Origin: Pollenia angustigena
Taxonomy: Eukaryota > Arthropoda > Insecta > Diptera > Polleniidae
NCBI GenBank assembly: GCA_930367215.1
Contig: OV884057.1
Location: 245,546,830-245,610,829, forward strand
Length of the DNA stretch: 64,000 nt
Reading direction: 5' to 3'
The notes under the pieces are model-generated. The model made no database searches and was not told the DNA's origin. It saw only the letters and a program-made list of their open reading frames with translations. Of this stretch, positions 53,284 through 64,000 are shown piece after piece (position 1 is the first letter of the stretch; each line of letters opens with the position of its first letter). The position numbers and the translations under genes were made by a program.

Positions 53284-53945
53284 ATATTATACATATATTT
53301 TAACAAAGTTAATTATAAAAAGTAATAGTTGGGGATTCAGTATTTCGGGTATAACTCAGCCATTTTTAACCGATTTGACAGATTTATGTACCGACGTGTT
53401 TAAGAAGAAATTTGCCATTTACTTGAGTTATAAAGCTTGGACTCGGGGTGATCTATGGTTCCCGAAAGTGGGTATTTAAAAAAAAATTTTGGTCATAACT
53501 TTTTTGTGTCTGAACCGATTTTCCCGAGTTTTTTATAAAATATGTTCTACTAAAAATTTCCGATATTTTGGTATATAAGTCATATCCATAGAACATATGG
53601 CAGCCATGAAATTTATGCAGCAAAAAGTAATAAAAATACAACAACCACAAGGGATTTTTGGAAAAAATTAGAGATAGTCGTGGTTTTTTGGTCATATCTC
53701 AGCCATTTGTGGACCGATTTTACTGATTTTCAATAGCACGAAATGGTGGACTATATGTGACATAAATGTAAAACAACCTAGCCGCTATCATGTCTGGAGT
53801 CTCCGGAAAACACATATCAAACGTAAGACGGACGGACGGACAGACGGATGGACATCGTAAAATCAAGTTCTCTCCTCATAAGGACCCAGAATATATATAC
53901 TTTATAGGGTCTTAGATCACTATTGTAGAAATTACAAACGGAATG
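53284..53945 (-). repeat. Family H repeat, reverse copy
   Basis: Contains GGTATATAAGTCATAT, CATATGGCAGCC, GACGGACGGACAGACGG, GGACCCAGAATATATATAC and ACAAACGGAATGACAAAC, the reverse of the 6.4 kb and 61.0 kb copies. Confidence 0.75.
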
Positions 53946-53952
53946 ACAAACT

Positions 53953-54200
53953 TATTTATACCCTTTTCCACCTGTGGTGAACACTTTAGTACGCCTAAAA
54001 CTATAACAAATAATTATATTGTAAATTTTATTCTGTCACAGTTTTATATCACTAGAAATCACACTGTCAACTTTCGTAAACATCGGTTCATAATTTACCA
54101 CAGGCTCAATATAATGCCCACGCCTGAAATATCCTAGCTGTCAGTGCATGGTATCAAATATTTGTCATAGCCGAATATAGCACTCTAACTAGTTTTTCTT
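53953..54200 (+). repeat. Single unit of the 61-62 kb tandem family
   Basis: TTTAGTACGCCTAAAACTAT, TCTGTCACAGTTTTATATCAC, AAATCACACTGTCAACTTTCG and CCGAATATAGCACTCTAACT correspond to one unit plus the terminal part of the array at 61310-62475. Confidence 0.7.
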
Positions 54201-54268
54201 TAATATCCTGGGAGAGGATAATTTCAAATTACTTGTTCAGTTTTCTATTACTGTAGCTATTGAAGTAA

Positions 54269-54628
54269 CCCTGCTGGAAATTTGTGTCAATTGTTCCTGG
54301 ATTTGTGAAAATAGAACAAGTTCAAAAAGATAGAACTCATGACCAGTGAAAGGAGAACTAATCATCTAAATGCTATATAAAGAACAAGAAGGTAAAAAAG
54401 TAATGAATTACGGTACATTCTACATTGTATCGAAATAATCTTACATTGTTATAAATAGGACTAAACACGTTCATTGAGAATAGATTGAGAATGGTGTCAA
54501 TTAACCAATGACAACCCCATGTAAAAGTGATAGGTCTTATTCATATAAAGTGTTAGATTTAGAACCGGTCTCTAACCCCAAAGACCTATCACGGGACTAC
54601 TTTGGTGTAAGTTCGCTTCCCTTTAGGA
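54269..54628. mobile_element. Family B MITE, copy 2
   Basis: CCCTGCTGGAAATTTGTGTC at the left, CTTCCCTTTAGG at the right, and the GTGATAGGTCTT / AAGACCTATCAC hairpin as in 3767-4172. Confidence 0.75.
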
Positions 54629-55128
54629 AAATAACACACTTGACATAGAGAATTTACCTACTGCGTAATAACAACAACTTATAATTTACATGTATACATG
54701 TTTTATTGTGTTGTTTTAAATAGCAAGTGATTGTATAAATATATTTTATTTGATAATTTTGTGTAATTTGTATATGGTTGAGGTCCACTGTTGCGTTTTC
54801 GCATCACGGATGTATCCAATCATAAAAAAAAGTCTCAAATGTCTACGATGATTGGATTTTTGAGTAGAAATAATAATGTTCGTATGTTAGCTATCTCCAT
54901 CAGAAGTTTCAGATAGGTATATTATATATTACTTTATTTTTTTTTTTTTTACTTTTTCCAAAAGTACCCAAAAAACAGGAAAAATTAAAAATTTAATTAA
55001 AAATGTTAAAAAAAAAACAAATCCAAAAACAGGTCGATTAGATATTAAGTTAAATTTAATTTCACTGTGCTTTATAACAACAAAATGCCTGAGGGAAGGT
55101 TTAAGTGAACGTTGCGAAAACGACTTAA
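54629..55128. other. Interval with palindromic words
   Basis: TTGCGTTTTCGCA near 54791 and GTTGCGAAAACG at 55111 repeat the 50474 palindrome. TCCAATCAT and ATGATTGGA (54815 and 54848) form a further hairpin. These may be relics of a TTAA-type element. No gene. Confidence 0.35.
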
Positions 55129-56440
55129 CCCATTTCCATCCTCTGTTCGCACTTGCGTTCTTGTTCATTTTAATCGGTATTTTTTCTGCTTTTTTAAATT
55201 TGTATGCCTTAATTTTTATTGAATACGTACCGTATGTATTCTTAGCTTTAATAAACAATAATTAACAATTTTATTGTTAATATATTTATCAAGCTATACA
55301 TGGTTTTTCTACACCACATATTTTAGAGGGATTTCATTCAGACAGTCATATGTATAAATTGTCCAAAAATTAAAATTTTATCTATGCAGTTTTTACAGCA
55401 AAGAATGAAAATAGTAAAATCCCAACAAAAAACTGCAAAAAAAGTTTAAAAAAGTTGATTCAGACAGAGGTAAATATTGGTGTTCGCAAGCGCGAACGTT
55501 GGCTGCTATTCAACATATAAAATTTACTTTTGGCTGCATGTTGAATGACATTTAGTGGATTGACGAAGAGCTGTGTCTTCAGATTTTCGTCTCCTAGTTG
55601 TGAATTTTGATGTTTTTAGTGTCTTAAAAGTTGGGAATCGTATTTTAAATAAAATATGGCACGTAAAATTTTTACCATTGAAGAAATAGTTGGTTTAATT
55701 GTGGAATAAGATGATGGTGTGGACACCGTTTGTGTGCGTTCACCAAATAATATTGATGAGTCAACAGGTTAGGAATACAAAAACGAAAATTCAATTACCC
55801 TAAATGTTATCGTATGTTTATCTTAATTTTATTATTTCCAATACAAACTTCCATGTATGCTTGTATGTATGGGTACGTTCGTAAATGCATCACTGCGCTG
55901 CATCAGTGTTTTCAAGTGGTGATATATTTATCAGTGAAGTAAATGTGGACCGAAAAATTGTGAAATACTCCACAAAAATAATATAAGTTATTATTATTCT
56001 TTTATCGCCATTAAAAAAAGTTTGCTTTTCTGATGCAGCGCAGTGATGCATTTACGAACGTACCCTATGTCTTACCTCATTTTTAAATTATCAAACTGTT
56101 TTTCAAGAAGTTGTTGGAACGTTTAAAATATATATTTGAAATCAAGAGCAGCCTTAGCAGGATATAGACATAAGTGATAAACCATCAACATCTGCAGAAG
56201 CCATGAGAAGAACAAAATGTGTCAAAATAACGAACAGTTCCATACGGACATGAAAGATCCTAAGTGGACACCGGACTGTTATATAAAGAAAATTTTTAAT
56301 TACTTTACAACCAAATTCAGTTGGGCTCGATCAAAGTTATTTTCTAAAATTAAAGGATTGTGATCACTGCGGTATTTTTTCCAGAAAATGTTCGATGTTA
56401 TCATAAAAGGATCAAACGTGCAGTTGCATATTTTTTATCA
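55129..56440 (+). mobile_element. piggyBac-like element, left part (PB4)
   Basis: TTAA (55125-55128), CCCATTTCCATCCTCT, then GTTCGCACTTGCGTTC starting exactly 16 bases in. A perfect version, GTTCGCAAGCGCGAAC, lies at 55482-55497. The transposase start follows at 55656. A family C fragment interrupts near 56440 and no right end is found. Part of it lies in the 2,291-bp duplication. Confidence 0.7.
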
Positions 56441-57913
56441 AAGTAATTTTTGGGAATACAAAATTATTAATAACACGATTTTGTTTGTCGTGCTTATTTC
56501 CCAATTTTTTGTAAACGAGCGTACTTTCTACACAAACCGTTTTAGGCCATATTTCGTGAGAGTATCACTTTTCTATGGCAGCTCTTTTGCCACTTGAACT
56601 GGTGTTAAAAAAAATGGTTAAAGCAACATAATAAAAAACAAATTTTATAGCCAATCCCTGAAATTAGTTCTATCTCATATGAAATTAGATTTTTATTGAG
56701 TAAAATTCTTCAAACTTATACCAAAAGTCTCTTTTATCAGTTTCAACAATGCACGCTTTCCTTAAGCTTTCAAAGCAACATCAAAAGTCGCTCATTTAAT
56801 TACACTCATATTTAGTCTCTTACCCTTGTTTTACGACTAATGATAAAATAATACGACATATTTTTAAAAACTTTAACAAAAATTTTAAAACAAACAAACA
56901 AACATAAAAATTCTTGGAAAGCAAAAATATCAAAAAAAAAATAACTGCTAAACTTTATCCTTTTCTTTTTGCTACTTAAATAAAAACTTTTATATGACAC
57001 AAAAAATACAAACATATAAATATTTTCTTGTTCTAGTTTAAACGGAGTGTACGCAAATTACGAAGAAAAGTAATAAAACGAAAGAAAAACAAAACAAAAA
57101 GAGACATAAAACATTGTATCCAAAAAAGAAAAACAACAATATAAATTTTTGTTTTAAATAAAACATTCTCGAGTAGATTTTAACAGACTGGTCGTAGCGC
57201 AAAAAAAAATCCTCAGAAAAACCAGTCTACTTGTACGTATGTCTGCATTAAGTCTCGTTATGAAATTGGCTTAAAAACTAGAAATCGTTAGCAAAAATCC
57301 GCAAATGCTTAAAAAAGGGGAAAAAATATTTATGTCATGACTTTTAAGTTTGGTTGACGAAAAATAACCCTTCAGAAGAAAATGCATGAGTTTGAACGAA
57401 GTGAATAAATGACATCACTTTCAACATGTCGCATGTTTTGCCACCACATACAACGCAACAACTAGACATTTGTCATAACTTTGTTCGTTGCATTTCTTAC
57501 TCTATTTCATTTTCTTGGCATCATAATCACAAAAATCGGAAAATATGGTTTTTGGTATGATCTTTTTGCTGCTTTTTGTGTAAAAAGTACATAAAGGATT
57601 TTAAATCCTTTTTCCTTGCAAGTACTTCAGAGTCCTTAGAGATTTTTGTTGTTGTTTTACTTGCTGTTGTTTTGAATTTACATATCGTCGCCGTGCTCTC
57701 AAGATGACTTATGTGAAATATGAAGAAAAACTCCTTTTCCCGATTTTAGATTCGTAGACTTAAATTAATTTTCTTTCGCTTTTATATGCAAAAATTATTT
57801 ATTTGCTCTTAGTAATTTCAAAAGAAAGCACTTATCTCTTTCTGTTAGCGCAACGGCAATGGAGTTTCTTTTAATCTATTTATAGATCTTTGCATATATG
57901 TGGTTTTACTTTA
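55623..57913. repeat. Tandem duplication, copy 1 (2,291 bp)
   Basis: Every sequence from CTTAAAAGTTGGGAATCGTA at 55623 to TGGTTTTACTTTA at 57913 recurs at a constant offset of 2,291 from 57914. I saw one base difference in the parts compared (56824 C, 59115 A). The right half of the unit (56600-57900) is non-coding with no recognised feature. Confidence 0.9.
55656..56440 (+). pseudogene. piggyBac transposase N-terminal remnant, copy 1
   Basis: From ATG at 55656 the frame reads MARKIFTIEEIVGLIVE, a stop, then DDGVDTVCVRSPNNIDESTG and another stop. This acidic leader (EEI..L.E.DD..D....PPN.DE.T) is the usual start of fly piggyBac transposases. After an AT-rich gap, KPSTSAEAMRRTKC (about 56180-56220) and MKDPKWTPDCYIKKIFNYF (56250-56306) fit the linker and the xWxPxD-like block before the catalytic domain. 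VFFPENVRCYHKRIKRAVAY (about 56372-56431) resembles the FFxDDVxxxIxxxTxxYA block. The remainder is cut by a family C fragment. The catalytic domain is missing. Context (TTAA end with palindromes upstream) supports the call independently. Confidence 0.65.
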
Positions 57914-60204
57914 CTTAAAAGTTGGGAATCGTATTTTAAATAAAATATGGCACGTAAAATTTTTACCATTGAAGAAATAGTTGGTTTAATTGTGGAATAA
58001 GATGATGGTGTGGACACCGTTTGTGTGCGTTCACCAAATAATATTGATGAGTCAACAGGTTAGGAATACAAAAACGAAAATTCAATTACCCTAAATGTTA
58101 TCGTATGTTTATCTTAATTTTATTATTTCCAATACAAACTTCCATGTATGCTTGTATGTATGGGTACGTTCGTAAATGCATCACTGCGCTGCATCAGTGT
58201 TTTCAAGTGGTGATATATTTATCAGTGAAGTAAATGTGGACCGAAAAATTGTGAAATACTCCACAAAAATAATATAAGTTATTATTATTCTTTTATCGCC
58301 ATTAAAAAAAGTTTGCTTTTCTGATGCAGCGCAGTGATGCATTTACGAACGTACCCTATGTCTTACCTCATTTTTAAATTATCAAACTGTTTTTCAAGAA
58401 GTTGTTGGAACGTTTAAAATATATATTTGAAATCAAGAGCAGCCTTAGCAGGATATAGACATAAGTGATAAACCATCAACATCTGCAGAAGCCATGAGAA
58501 GAACAAAATGTGTCAAAATAACGAACAGTTCCATACGGACATGAAAGATCCTAAGTGGACACCGGACTGTTATATAAAGAAAATTTTTAATTACTTTACA
58601 ACCAAATTCAGTTGGGCTCGATCAAAGTTATTTTCTAAAATTAAAGGATTGTGATCACTGCGGTATTTTTTCCAGAAAATGTTCGATGTTATCATAAAAG
58701 GATCAAACGTGCAGTTGCATATTTTTTATCAAAGTAATTTTTGGGAATACAAAATTATTAATAACACGATTTTGTTTGTCGTGCTTATTTCCCAATTTTT
58801 TGTAAACGAGCGTACTTTCTACACAAACCGTTTTAGGCCATATTTCGTGAGAGTATCACTTTTCTATGGCAGCTCTTTTGCCACTTGAACTGGTGTTAAA
58901 AAAAATGGTTAAAGCAACATAATAAAAAACAAATTTTATAGCCAATCCCTGAAATTAGTTCTATCTCATATGAAATTAGATTTTTATTGAGTAAAATTCT
59001 TCAAACTTATACCAAAAGTCTCTTTTATCAGTTTCAACAATGCACGCTTTCCTTAAGCTTTCAAAGCAACATCAAAAGTCGCTCATTTAATTACACTCAT
59101 ATTTAGTCTCTTAACCTTGTTTTACGACTAATGATAAAATAATACGACATATTTTTAAAAACTTTAACAAAAATTTTAAAACAAACAAACAAACATAAAA
59201 ATTCTTGGAAAGCAAAAATATCAAAAAAAAAATAACTGCTAAACTTTATCCTTTTCTTTTTGCTACTTAAATAAAAACTTTTATATGACACAAAAAATAC
59301 AAACATATAAATATTTTCTTGTTCTAGTTTAAACGGAGTGTACGCAAATTACGAAGAAAAGTAATAAAACGAAAGAAAAACAAAACAAAAAGAGACATAA
59401 AACATTGTATCCAAAAAAGAAAAACAACAATATAAATTTTTGTTTTAAATAAAACATTCTCGAGTAGATTTTAACAGACTGGTCGTAGCGCAAAAAAAAA
59501 TCCTCAGAAAAACCAGTCTACTTGTACGTATGTCTGCATTAAGTCTCGTTATGAAATTGGCTTAAAAACTAGAAATCGTTAGCAAAAATCCGCAAATGCT
59601 TAAAAAAGGGGAAAAAATATTTATGTCATGACTTTTAAGTTTGGTTGACGAAAAATAACCCTTCAGAAGAAAATGCATGAGTTTGAACGAAGTGAATAAA
59701 TGACATCACTTTCAACATGTCGCATGTTTTGCCACCACATACAACGCAACAACTAGACATTTGTCATAACTTTGTTCGTTGCATTTCTTACTCTATTTCA
59801 TTTTCTTGGCATCATAATCACAAAAATCGGAAAATATGGTTTTTGGTATGATCTTTTTGCTGCTTTTTGTGTAAAAAGTACATAAAGGATTTTAAATCCT
59901 TTTTCCTTGCAAGTACTTCAGAGTCCTTAGAGATTTTTGTTGTTGTTTTACTTGCTGTTGTTTTGAATTTACATATCGTCGCCGTGCTCTCAAGATGACT
60001 TATGTGAAATATGAAGAAAAACTCCTTTTCCCGATTTTAGATTCGTAGACTTAAATTAATTTTCTTTCGCTTTTATATGCAAAAATTATTTATTTGCTCT
60101 TAGTAATTTCAAAAGAAAGCACTTATCTCTTTCTGTTAGCGCAACGGCAATGGAGTTTCTTTTAATCTATTTATAGATCTTTGCATATATGTGGTTTTAC
60201 TTTA
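57914..60204. repeat. Tandem duplication, copy 2 (2,291 bp)
   Basis: Second copy, directly adjacent, ending TGGTTTTACTTTA before unique sequence TACTTTACTTTGC. The TTTACTT word at the junction may be microhomology. Confidence 0.9.
57947..58731 (+). pseudogene. piggyBac transposase N-terminal remnant, copy 2
   Basis: The same broken frame as 55656-56440, carrying the same two early stops and the same family C interruption. It was therefore duplicated after it was already dead. The TTAA end and the palindromes are not included in this copy. Confidence 0.65.
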
Positions 60205-60616
60205 TACTTTACTTTGCTAAACTGAAGGAAATAGTCAGAATTCGAAAGTAATCCAACCATACAAAACGGTTGCCAAGTGAGTTGGTTGACAATCAAATTT
60301 ATTCAAATGTTTAATAAGACTTCCTTAAATGCTTTAATCTTTAAAAGGAATAAATGCTTACAATTTAAAATTATTCGACTTTAACTGATAAACTAGGGAA
60401 TAAAAATGAAAATTTAAAATTGGCTTAAAGTCGTTAAAATGGCTTTCAATATAGTTGGAGGCAAGACAATAAAAGGTAATCGTAGACTCCACGTAAAAAG
60501 AACTTATGTATGTGAAATTTTAAGAATATTATTTAGAGTTATATTTTTTAATTTCGATTAAACTTAAACCCTTTTTAAATAGAATTTGATTTTTTCAGTG
60601 TTATTTAAAAAGTCTT
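60205..60616. other. Non-coding interval
   Basis: AT-rich, nothing recognised. Confidence 0.45.
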
Positions 60617-60673
60617 ATTTAGTTTGTGTTCATACGGCTCATGTCTTATTGATATAATTGCTACTTTACATGC

Positions 60674-60851
60674 AGTCTACAACTGACATAAAATGCTTAA
60701 CTTTAACACTAATATGATGTTAGTGTTAGGTATAGACTCATCATGTTAGAAGTTTTCTCATGTTATAACACGGTTGTTAATGCAAATGTTTTAACAACGC
60801 TTTTATAACATCAAGTTATAACATCAAATCATGTCAGTTGTAGACGGGCAG
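60674..60851. mobile_element. Short MITE with GTCTACAACTGACAT ends
   Basis: GTCTACAACTGACAT and the inverted ATGTCAGTTGTAGAC bound about 180 bp that contains further paired words: TAACACTAATATGATGTTAGTGTTA is almost a palindrome, and ATAACATCAAGTTATAACATCAA is a direct repeat. Confidence 0.75.
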
Positions 60852-60944
60852 TTATATGCGTGAGGGACGAGGGGAGAAGAAACGTGTACACAGATGCATG
60901 TACTGTCTTTACGTTTTGCTTTCTTATTCGTTGTTTAATTTTTT

Positions 60945-61300
60945 ATACCCTCCAACACAATTAGTTGTGAAGAGGGTATATTCAGTTTGTCATTCCGTGT
61001 GAAACTTTTTTACTATTCATCTCAGACCCTATAAAGTATATATATATTCTGGGTCCTAGAGTAATTTTAAGTCGATTTAGCAATGTCCGTCTGTCTGTCC
61101 GTTTGTTAAAAACACGCTCACTTTCGAAAAACTCAAAAGAAATCAACAAACTTGGTGTCAAATTGCTTGTAGTTATCCTAAGCAGTTTGGGATTGAAATT
61201 CAGGAAAATCGGTTCAATAGGATCTGAGCTATGAATCAAAATGTGGAACCACCACCTAAAAAAAATTGATAATTTTGTTACAAAAACTAACATAAATGGT
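60945..61300 (+). repeat. Family H repeat, head
   Basis: TATACCCTCCAACACAATTAG, AGGGTATATTCAGTTTGTCATTCC, ACCCTATAAAGTATATATAT, CTGGGTCC and GTCCGTCTGTCTGTCCG. It leads directly into the tandem array. Confidence 0.75.
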
Positions 61301-61309
61301 GAAAAAATG

Positions 61310-62475
61310 CACAGAACGATATAAGATTTCGCAGCAATTCGTTTTATTCAACTGGAAATCACGCTGTGAAATTTCGTGAAGATCCGTCAATAATTTACCC
61401 TGGGCCCCATATAAGCCCTACTCCCGGAAAACAGTATATTAAGCCTAAAACCCTTACTAACAATGCTACCATTACAAATTTTGGCAAGTCAAAGTCACAT
61501 AGGACTAGAAATTAAACTGTTAAGTTTCGTGAAGATCGGTCCATAATTTACCATAGGCCCCATATAAAACCCACTTCGGGAAAACAACTTAGTACGCCTA
61601 AAAACGTAAAAAATAATGCTATCATAACAAAATTTGGTACATCAAAGTTTTATTGGACAATAAATAAAATTGTGTTATTTCGTGAAGATCGGTCCATAAC
61701 TTACCCTGGGCCCCATATAAACCTTACTCCCGGAAAACAGTTTAGTACGCCTAAATCCGTAAAAAATAATGCTATCATAACAAAATTTGGTACATCAAAG
61801 TTTTATAGGACAGGAAATAAAACTGTGTAATTTCGCGAAGATCGGTCCATAATTTACCCTGGGCCCCATATAAACCCTACTCCCGGAAAACAGTTTAGTA
61901 CGCCTAAAACCGTAAAAAATAACGCTAGCGTAACAAAATTTTTTACGTCACAGTTTTTTAGGACAAGAAATAACACTGTGAAATTTCGTGACGATCGGTC
62001 CATAATTTACCTTGGGCTCCATATAAACCCTACTACCGGAAAACAGTTTAGTACGCCTAAAACCGTAAAAAATAATGCAATCATAACAAATTTTGGCTCG
62101 TCACAGTTTTATAGGACTATAAATGATACTGTGAAATTTCGTGAAGATTGGTACATAATTTACTCTAGGCCCCATAGAAACCCTACTCCCGGAAAACAGT
62201 TCAGTACACCTAAAACCATAATTATTAATGCTATCATAACAGAAATTGGTACGTCACAGTTTTAAAGGCCTAGAAATGACGCTGTGAAATTTCGTGATGA
62301 TAGGTCCATAATTTACCCTAGGCCCCATATAAACCCTTCTACCGGAAAACAGTTTGGTTGCCTTAAACCATAGTTGATAACAAATCTTCACAGTTTAAGA
62401 TTATAATAACATCATACAAATATCGGTGGAGGGGATCAAAGATTCGGCACAGCCGAATATAGCACTCTAACTTGT
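61310..62475 (+). repeat. ~165-bp tandem array, about 6-7 units
   Basis: Each unit carries CACxGTGAAATTTCGTGAAG, ATCGGTCCATAATTTACCCT, GGGCCCCATATAAACCCTAC, CCGGAAAACAGTTTAGTACG, CCTAAAACCGTAAAAAATAA and ATAACAAAATTTGGTxCxTC. Starts fall near 61355, 61520, 61675, 61830, 61977, 62132 and 62280. It ends with GATTCGGCACAGCCGAATAT (palindromic), AGCACTCTAACTTG. The 95-codon frame at 61978-62265 is a by-product of the periodicity. Confidence 0.9.
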
Positions 62476-62615
62476 TTTTTTTGCTTTCAATATCAAATAA
62501 AACACAATAAAAAAAAAGTCGTCAACATGACATGAATCATTTGAACGCCAATTCCTGTTCAAAGAAGAAAAAGCAAGAATCATGTCAATAAGACATGAGC
62601 CGTATGAACTCAGAC

Positions 62616-62999
62616 TTACTGCATGTTTTTAGAAAATGAAAACAAGTGAGTGAGTGAGAAATTATATTGACAACAACAATAAAAAATAAAAATAAAAGTT
62701 TTTGTTTTCAATATAATTTCTCACTCCCTAAGTCCTCTTTTAGACAAGCAAAATTTACTTTGACAAAGTTTGTTGAATTCTCTTCTAAATTATGTTTCGT
62801 ATATAGACACACAAAGTTTAATTTTCTTTTGTTTGAATATCATATATAAGCATCGTTGCCAGAATAACGATTTTACCATATTTTTGATTATTTTCTGACA
62901 AAAATATCATTTAAAGATTTTTTCTCAAACTTGCTTTTTTCAATCGACCTTTTCTTTAAAGAATCTCAAAGAAATAAATACTCAAGCTCAAGGTCATAA
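62616..62999. other. Non-coding interval
   Basis: AT-rich. ATTTCTCACT and AGTGAGAAAT words near 62655 and 62718 are inverted, which may be a minor hairpin. Nothing else. Confidence 0.4.
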
Positions 63000-63290
63000 A
63001 TTTTTTAATAATTTTTATTCATTTTATATACATCCAATATTTCGATATTCCTTGAATATCATAATCAGGGATACTCTTAAAAGTAATACAAGTTTATAAA
63101 ACATCAATACCTACAAATAACAATTACACAAAATTAAAACAGTAATAACAATAACAACAACCACTTACTAAATTATTAATGAAAAATCACAAAAAACTTT
63201 TTCTTATTCTCTATGTATGAAGTGTTTACTACCATCATCATGATTGTACTAAATTTGAATATTAATTTTTCTTATTAACTAGATATCTAT
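63000..63290 (-). mobile_element. Penelope-like element remnant (3' part)
   Basis: The minus strand has an AT-rich stretch rich in TTGTTGTTATTGTTATT, followed by the hammerhead-like motif and ATGAATAAAAATTATTAAA. This is the same layout as 5340-5622. No endonuclease frame is left. Confidence 0.55.
63040..63069 (-). ncRNA. Hammerhead-ribozyme-like motif, second copy
   Basis: The minus strand reads CCTGATTAT, a perfect stem GATATTC-AAG-GAATATC, then GAAATATTGG. Compared with 5520-5548 the stem has changed on both sides while still pairing, and here the core keeps CTGAT. One core position (T for G) is off. Confidence 0.6.
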
Positions 63291-63400
63291 AAAGGTACGG
63301 TCACATATGGCAAACATTTTTGACAAAAAATATCAAATATTTGTTTTCCCTAATCTGACCACAAAATAGTTTTGAGGGGCAAACTGCTGATTTTGAGCAA
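63100..63400. other. AT-rich interval
   Basis: Contains the Penelope remnant's upstream part. No further feature recognised after 63290. Confidence 0.4.
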
Positions 63401-63406
63401 ACAAAA

Positions 63407-64000
63407 CCAGGGACCGTAACAGTTATACCTTTTTTCATAAAAGTCAGATGAAAACAGTTATTTTTTGATTTTTATTTTTTTGAACAAAAATAACTGTTTT
63501 TTTTTTTATTTTTATTTTTTCGATCAAAAATAACAGTTATTTTTTTGATTTTTATTTTTTTGAACAAAAATAACTGTTATTTTTTGACTTTTATTTTTTC
63601 GATCAAAAGTAACAGTTATTTTTTGATTTTTATTTTTTCGACCAAAAATAAAAGTTATTCTCTAAAGAAATGTACGTGATTTAATAATTTAAAATTTTTA
63701 TTTTAGTGTGTAATTATCATTGGAATTTCTTAAGCACATTAAAATAACTATTAAAAGTCATCGAAATTATTAAAACACCTACATTTCTTTAGAGAATAAC
63801 TTTTATTTTTGCTCGAAAAAATAAAAATCAAAAAATAACTGTTACTTTTGATCGAAAAAATAAAAATCAAAAAATAACAGTTATTTTTGTTCAAAAAAAT
63901 AAAAATCAAAAAATAACTGTTATTTTTGTTCAAAAAAATAAAAATCAAAAAATAACTGTTATTTTTGATCGAAAAAATAAAAATCAACATTTTAAAAATC
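63407..64000. mobile_element. Foldback-like element, truncated by the window edge
   Basis: Starts near CAGGGACCGTAACAGTTAT. Then GTTATTTTTTGATTTTTATTTTTTCGAxCAAAAATAAC-type units of ~40 bp repeat five times (63450-63660), a central ~110-bp segment lies between inverted CTCTAAAGAAATGTA words, and the same units repeat in inverted orientation from 63780 to the end. Long inverted arms built of short tandem repeats are the known form of foldback elements. The 79-codon frame is an artefact of the repeat. Confidence 0.7.

Larger units (their letters stand above)
60617..62615. mobile_element. Composite TIR element enclosing a MITE and a tandem array
   Basis: GTTCATACGGCTCATGTCTTATTGA at about 60626-60650 recurs inverted at about 62583-62608. 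Between the two arms are a short MITE, a family H segment and the ~165-bp array. The outer pair may be one element's terminal repeats or two copies in opposite orientation. Confidence 0.5.

Noticed and set aside
56388..56597. Conserved gene because an identical frame recurs at 58679
   Set aside because: Identity is explained by the 2,291-bp tandem duplication; the frame overlaps a family C fragment.
61978..62265. 95-codon protein gene
   Set aside because: The frame follows the ~165-bp tandem unit (a multiple of three between indels), and the two halves of the protein repeat each other. It has no start context or domain.
63751..63990. 79-codon minus-strand protein
   Set aside because: The repeated LIFIFxxKNxSYF translation comes from the A/T-rich foldback units.

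Overview
The window is AT-rich, animal-type, non-coding DNA packed with transposable elements. The mixture (Jockey-group and RNase H-bearing LINEs, a Penelope-like element, piggyBac, hAT, pogo and mariner-type TIR elements, tRNA-headed SINEs, and repeats carrying GGGTCC and GTCCGTCTGTC blocks) fits a fly (Diptera, probably Brachycera). That placement is inference. I recognise no intact host gene. Nearly every open reading frame over 60 codons is chance or a transposon remnant. The one exon-like piece I cannot assign to a transposon is at 15627-15867.

Layout. 1-5.8 kb: small TIR elements, then a 5'-truncated Penelope-like element (4907-5622) with a GIY-YIG endonuclease remnant and a hammerhead-like motif, sitting inside a SINE. 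6.4-8.5 kb: two dispersed fly repeats. 10.3-13.3 kb: a hAT element with a perfect 8-bp target duplication and later insertions inside it. 14-18.4 kb: a degenerate tandem duplication, the exon-like fragment and a LINE RNase H remnant. 18.8-24.2 kb: a piggyBac copy with transposase remains (18826-20809), a hAT transposase scrap, a pogo-like element, a piggyBac MITE and a TA-type MITE. 25.4-30.2 kb: a hAT transposase remnant, a SINE, a LINE reverse transcriptase, the 5' end of another piggyBac-like element and a ~155-bp satellite. 33.4-37.4 kb: a hairpin, a solo LTR, a LINE scrap, a third piggyBac MITE and Harbinger-like and hAT-like MITEs. 39.4-51.8 kb: nested MITEs, several with readable empty sites. 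51.8-54.6 kb: a LINE 3' end and repeat mosaic. 55.1-60.2 kb: a piggyBac copy whose broken transposase start lies in an almost perfect 2,291-bp tandem duplication. 60.6-62.6 kb: a composite element with a ~165-bp tandem array. 63-64 kb: a second Penelope remnant with a ribozyme-like motif, then a foldback-like inverted array that runs off the window.

The strongest unifying signal is architectural. Three complete TTAA-flanked elements (18826-20809, 22773-23271, 34643-35063) have unrelated internal sequence, yet each has a palindrome starting exactly 16 bases inside the left end, a second copy 185-246 bp further in, and another ending 42-43 bases from the right end. Partial copies at 28828-29057 and 55129 onward keep the 16-base spacing. 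This matches the known asymmetric piggyBac ends, but the palindrome sequence differs from family to family.
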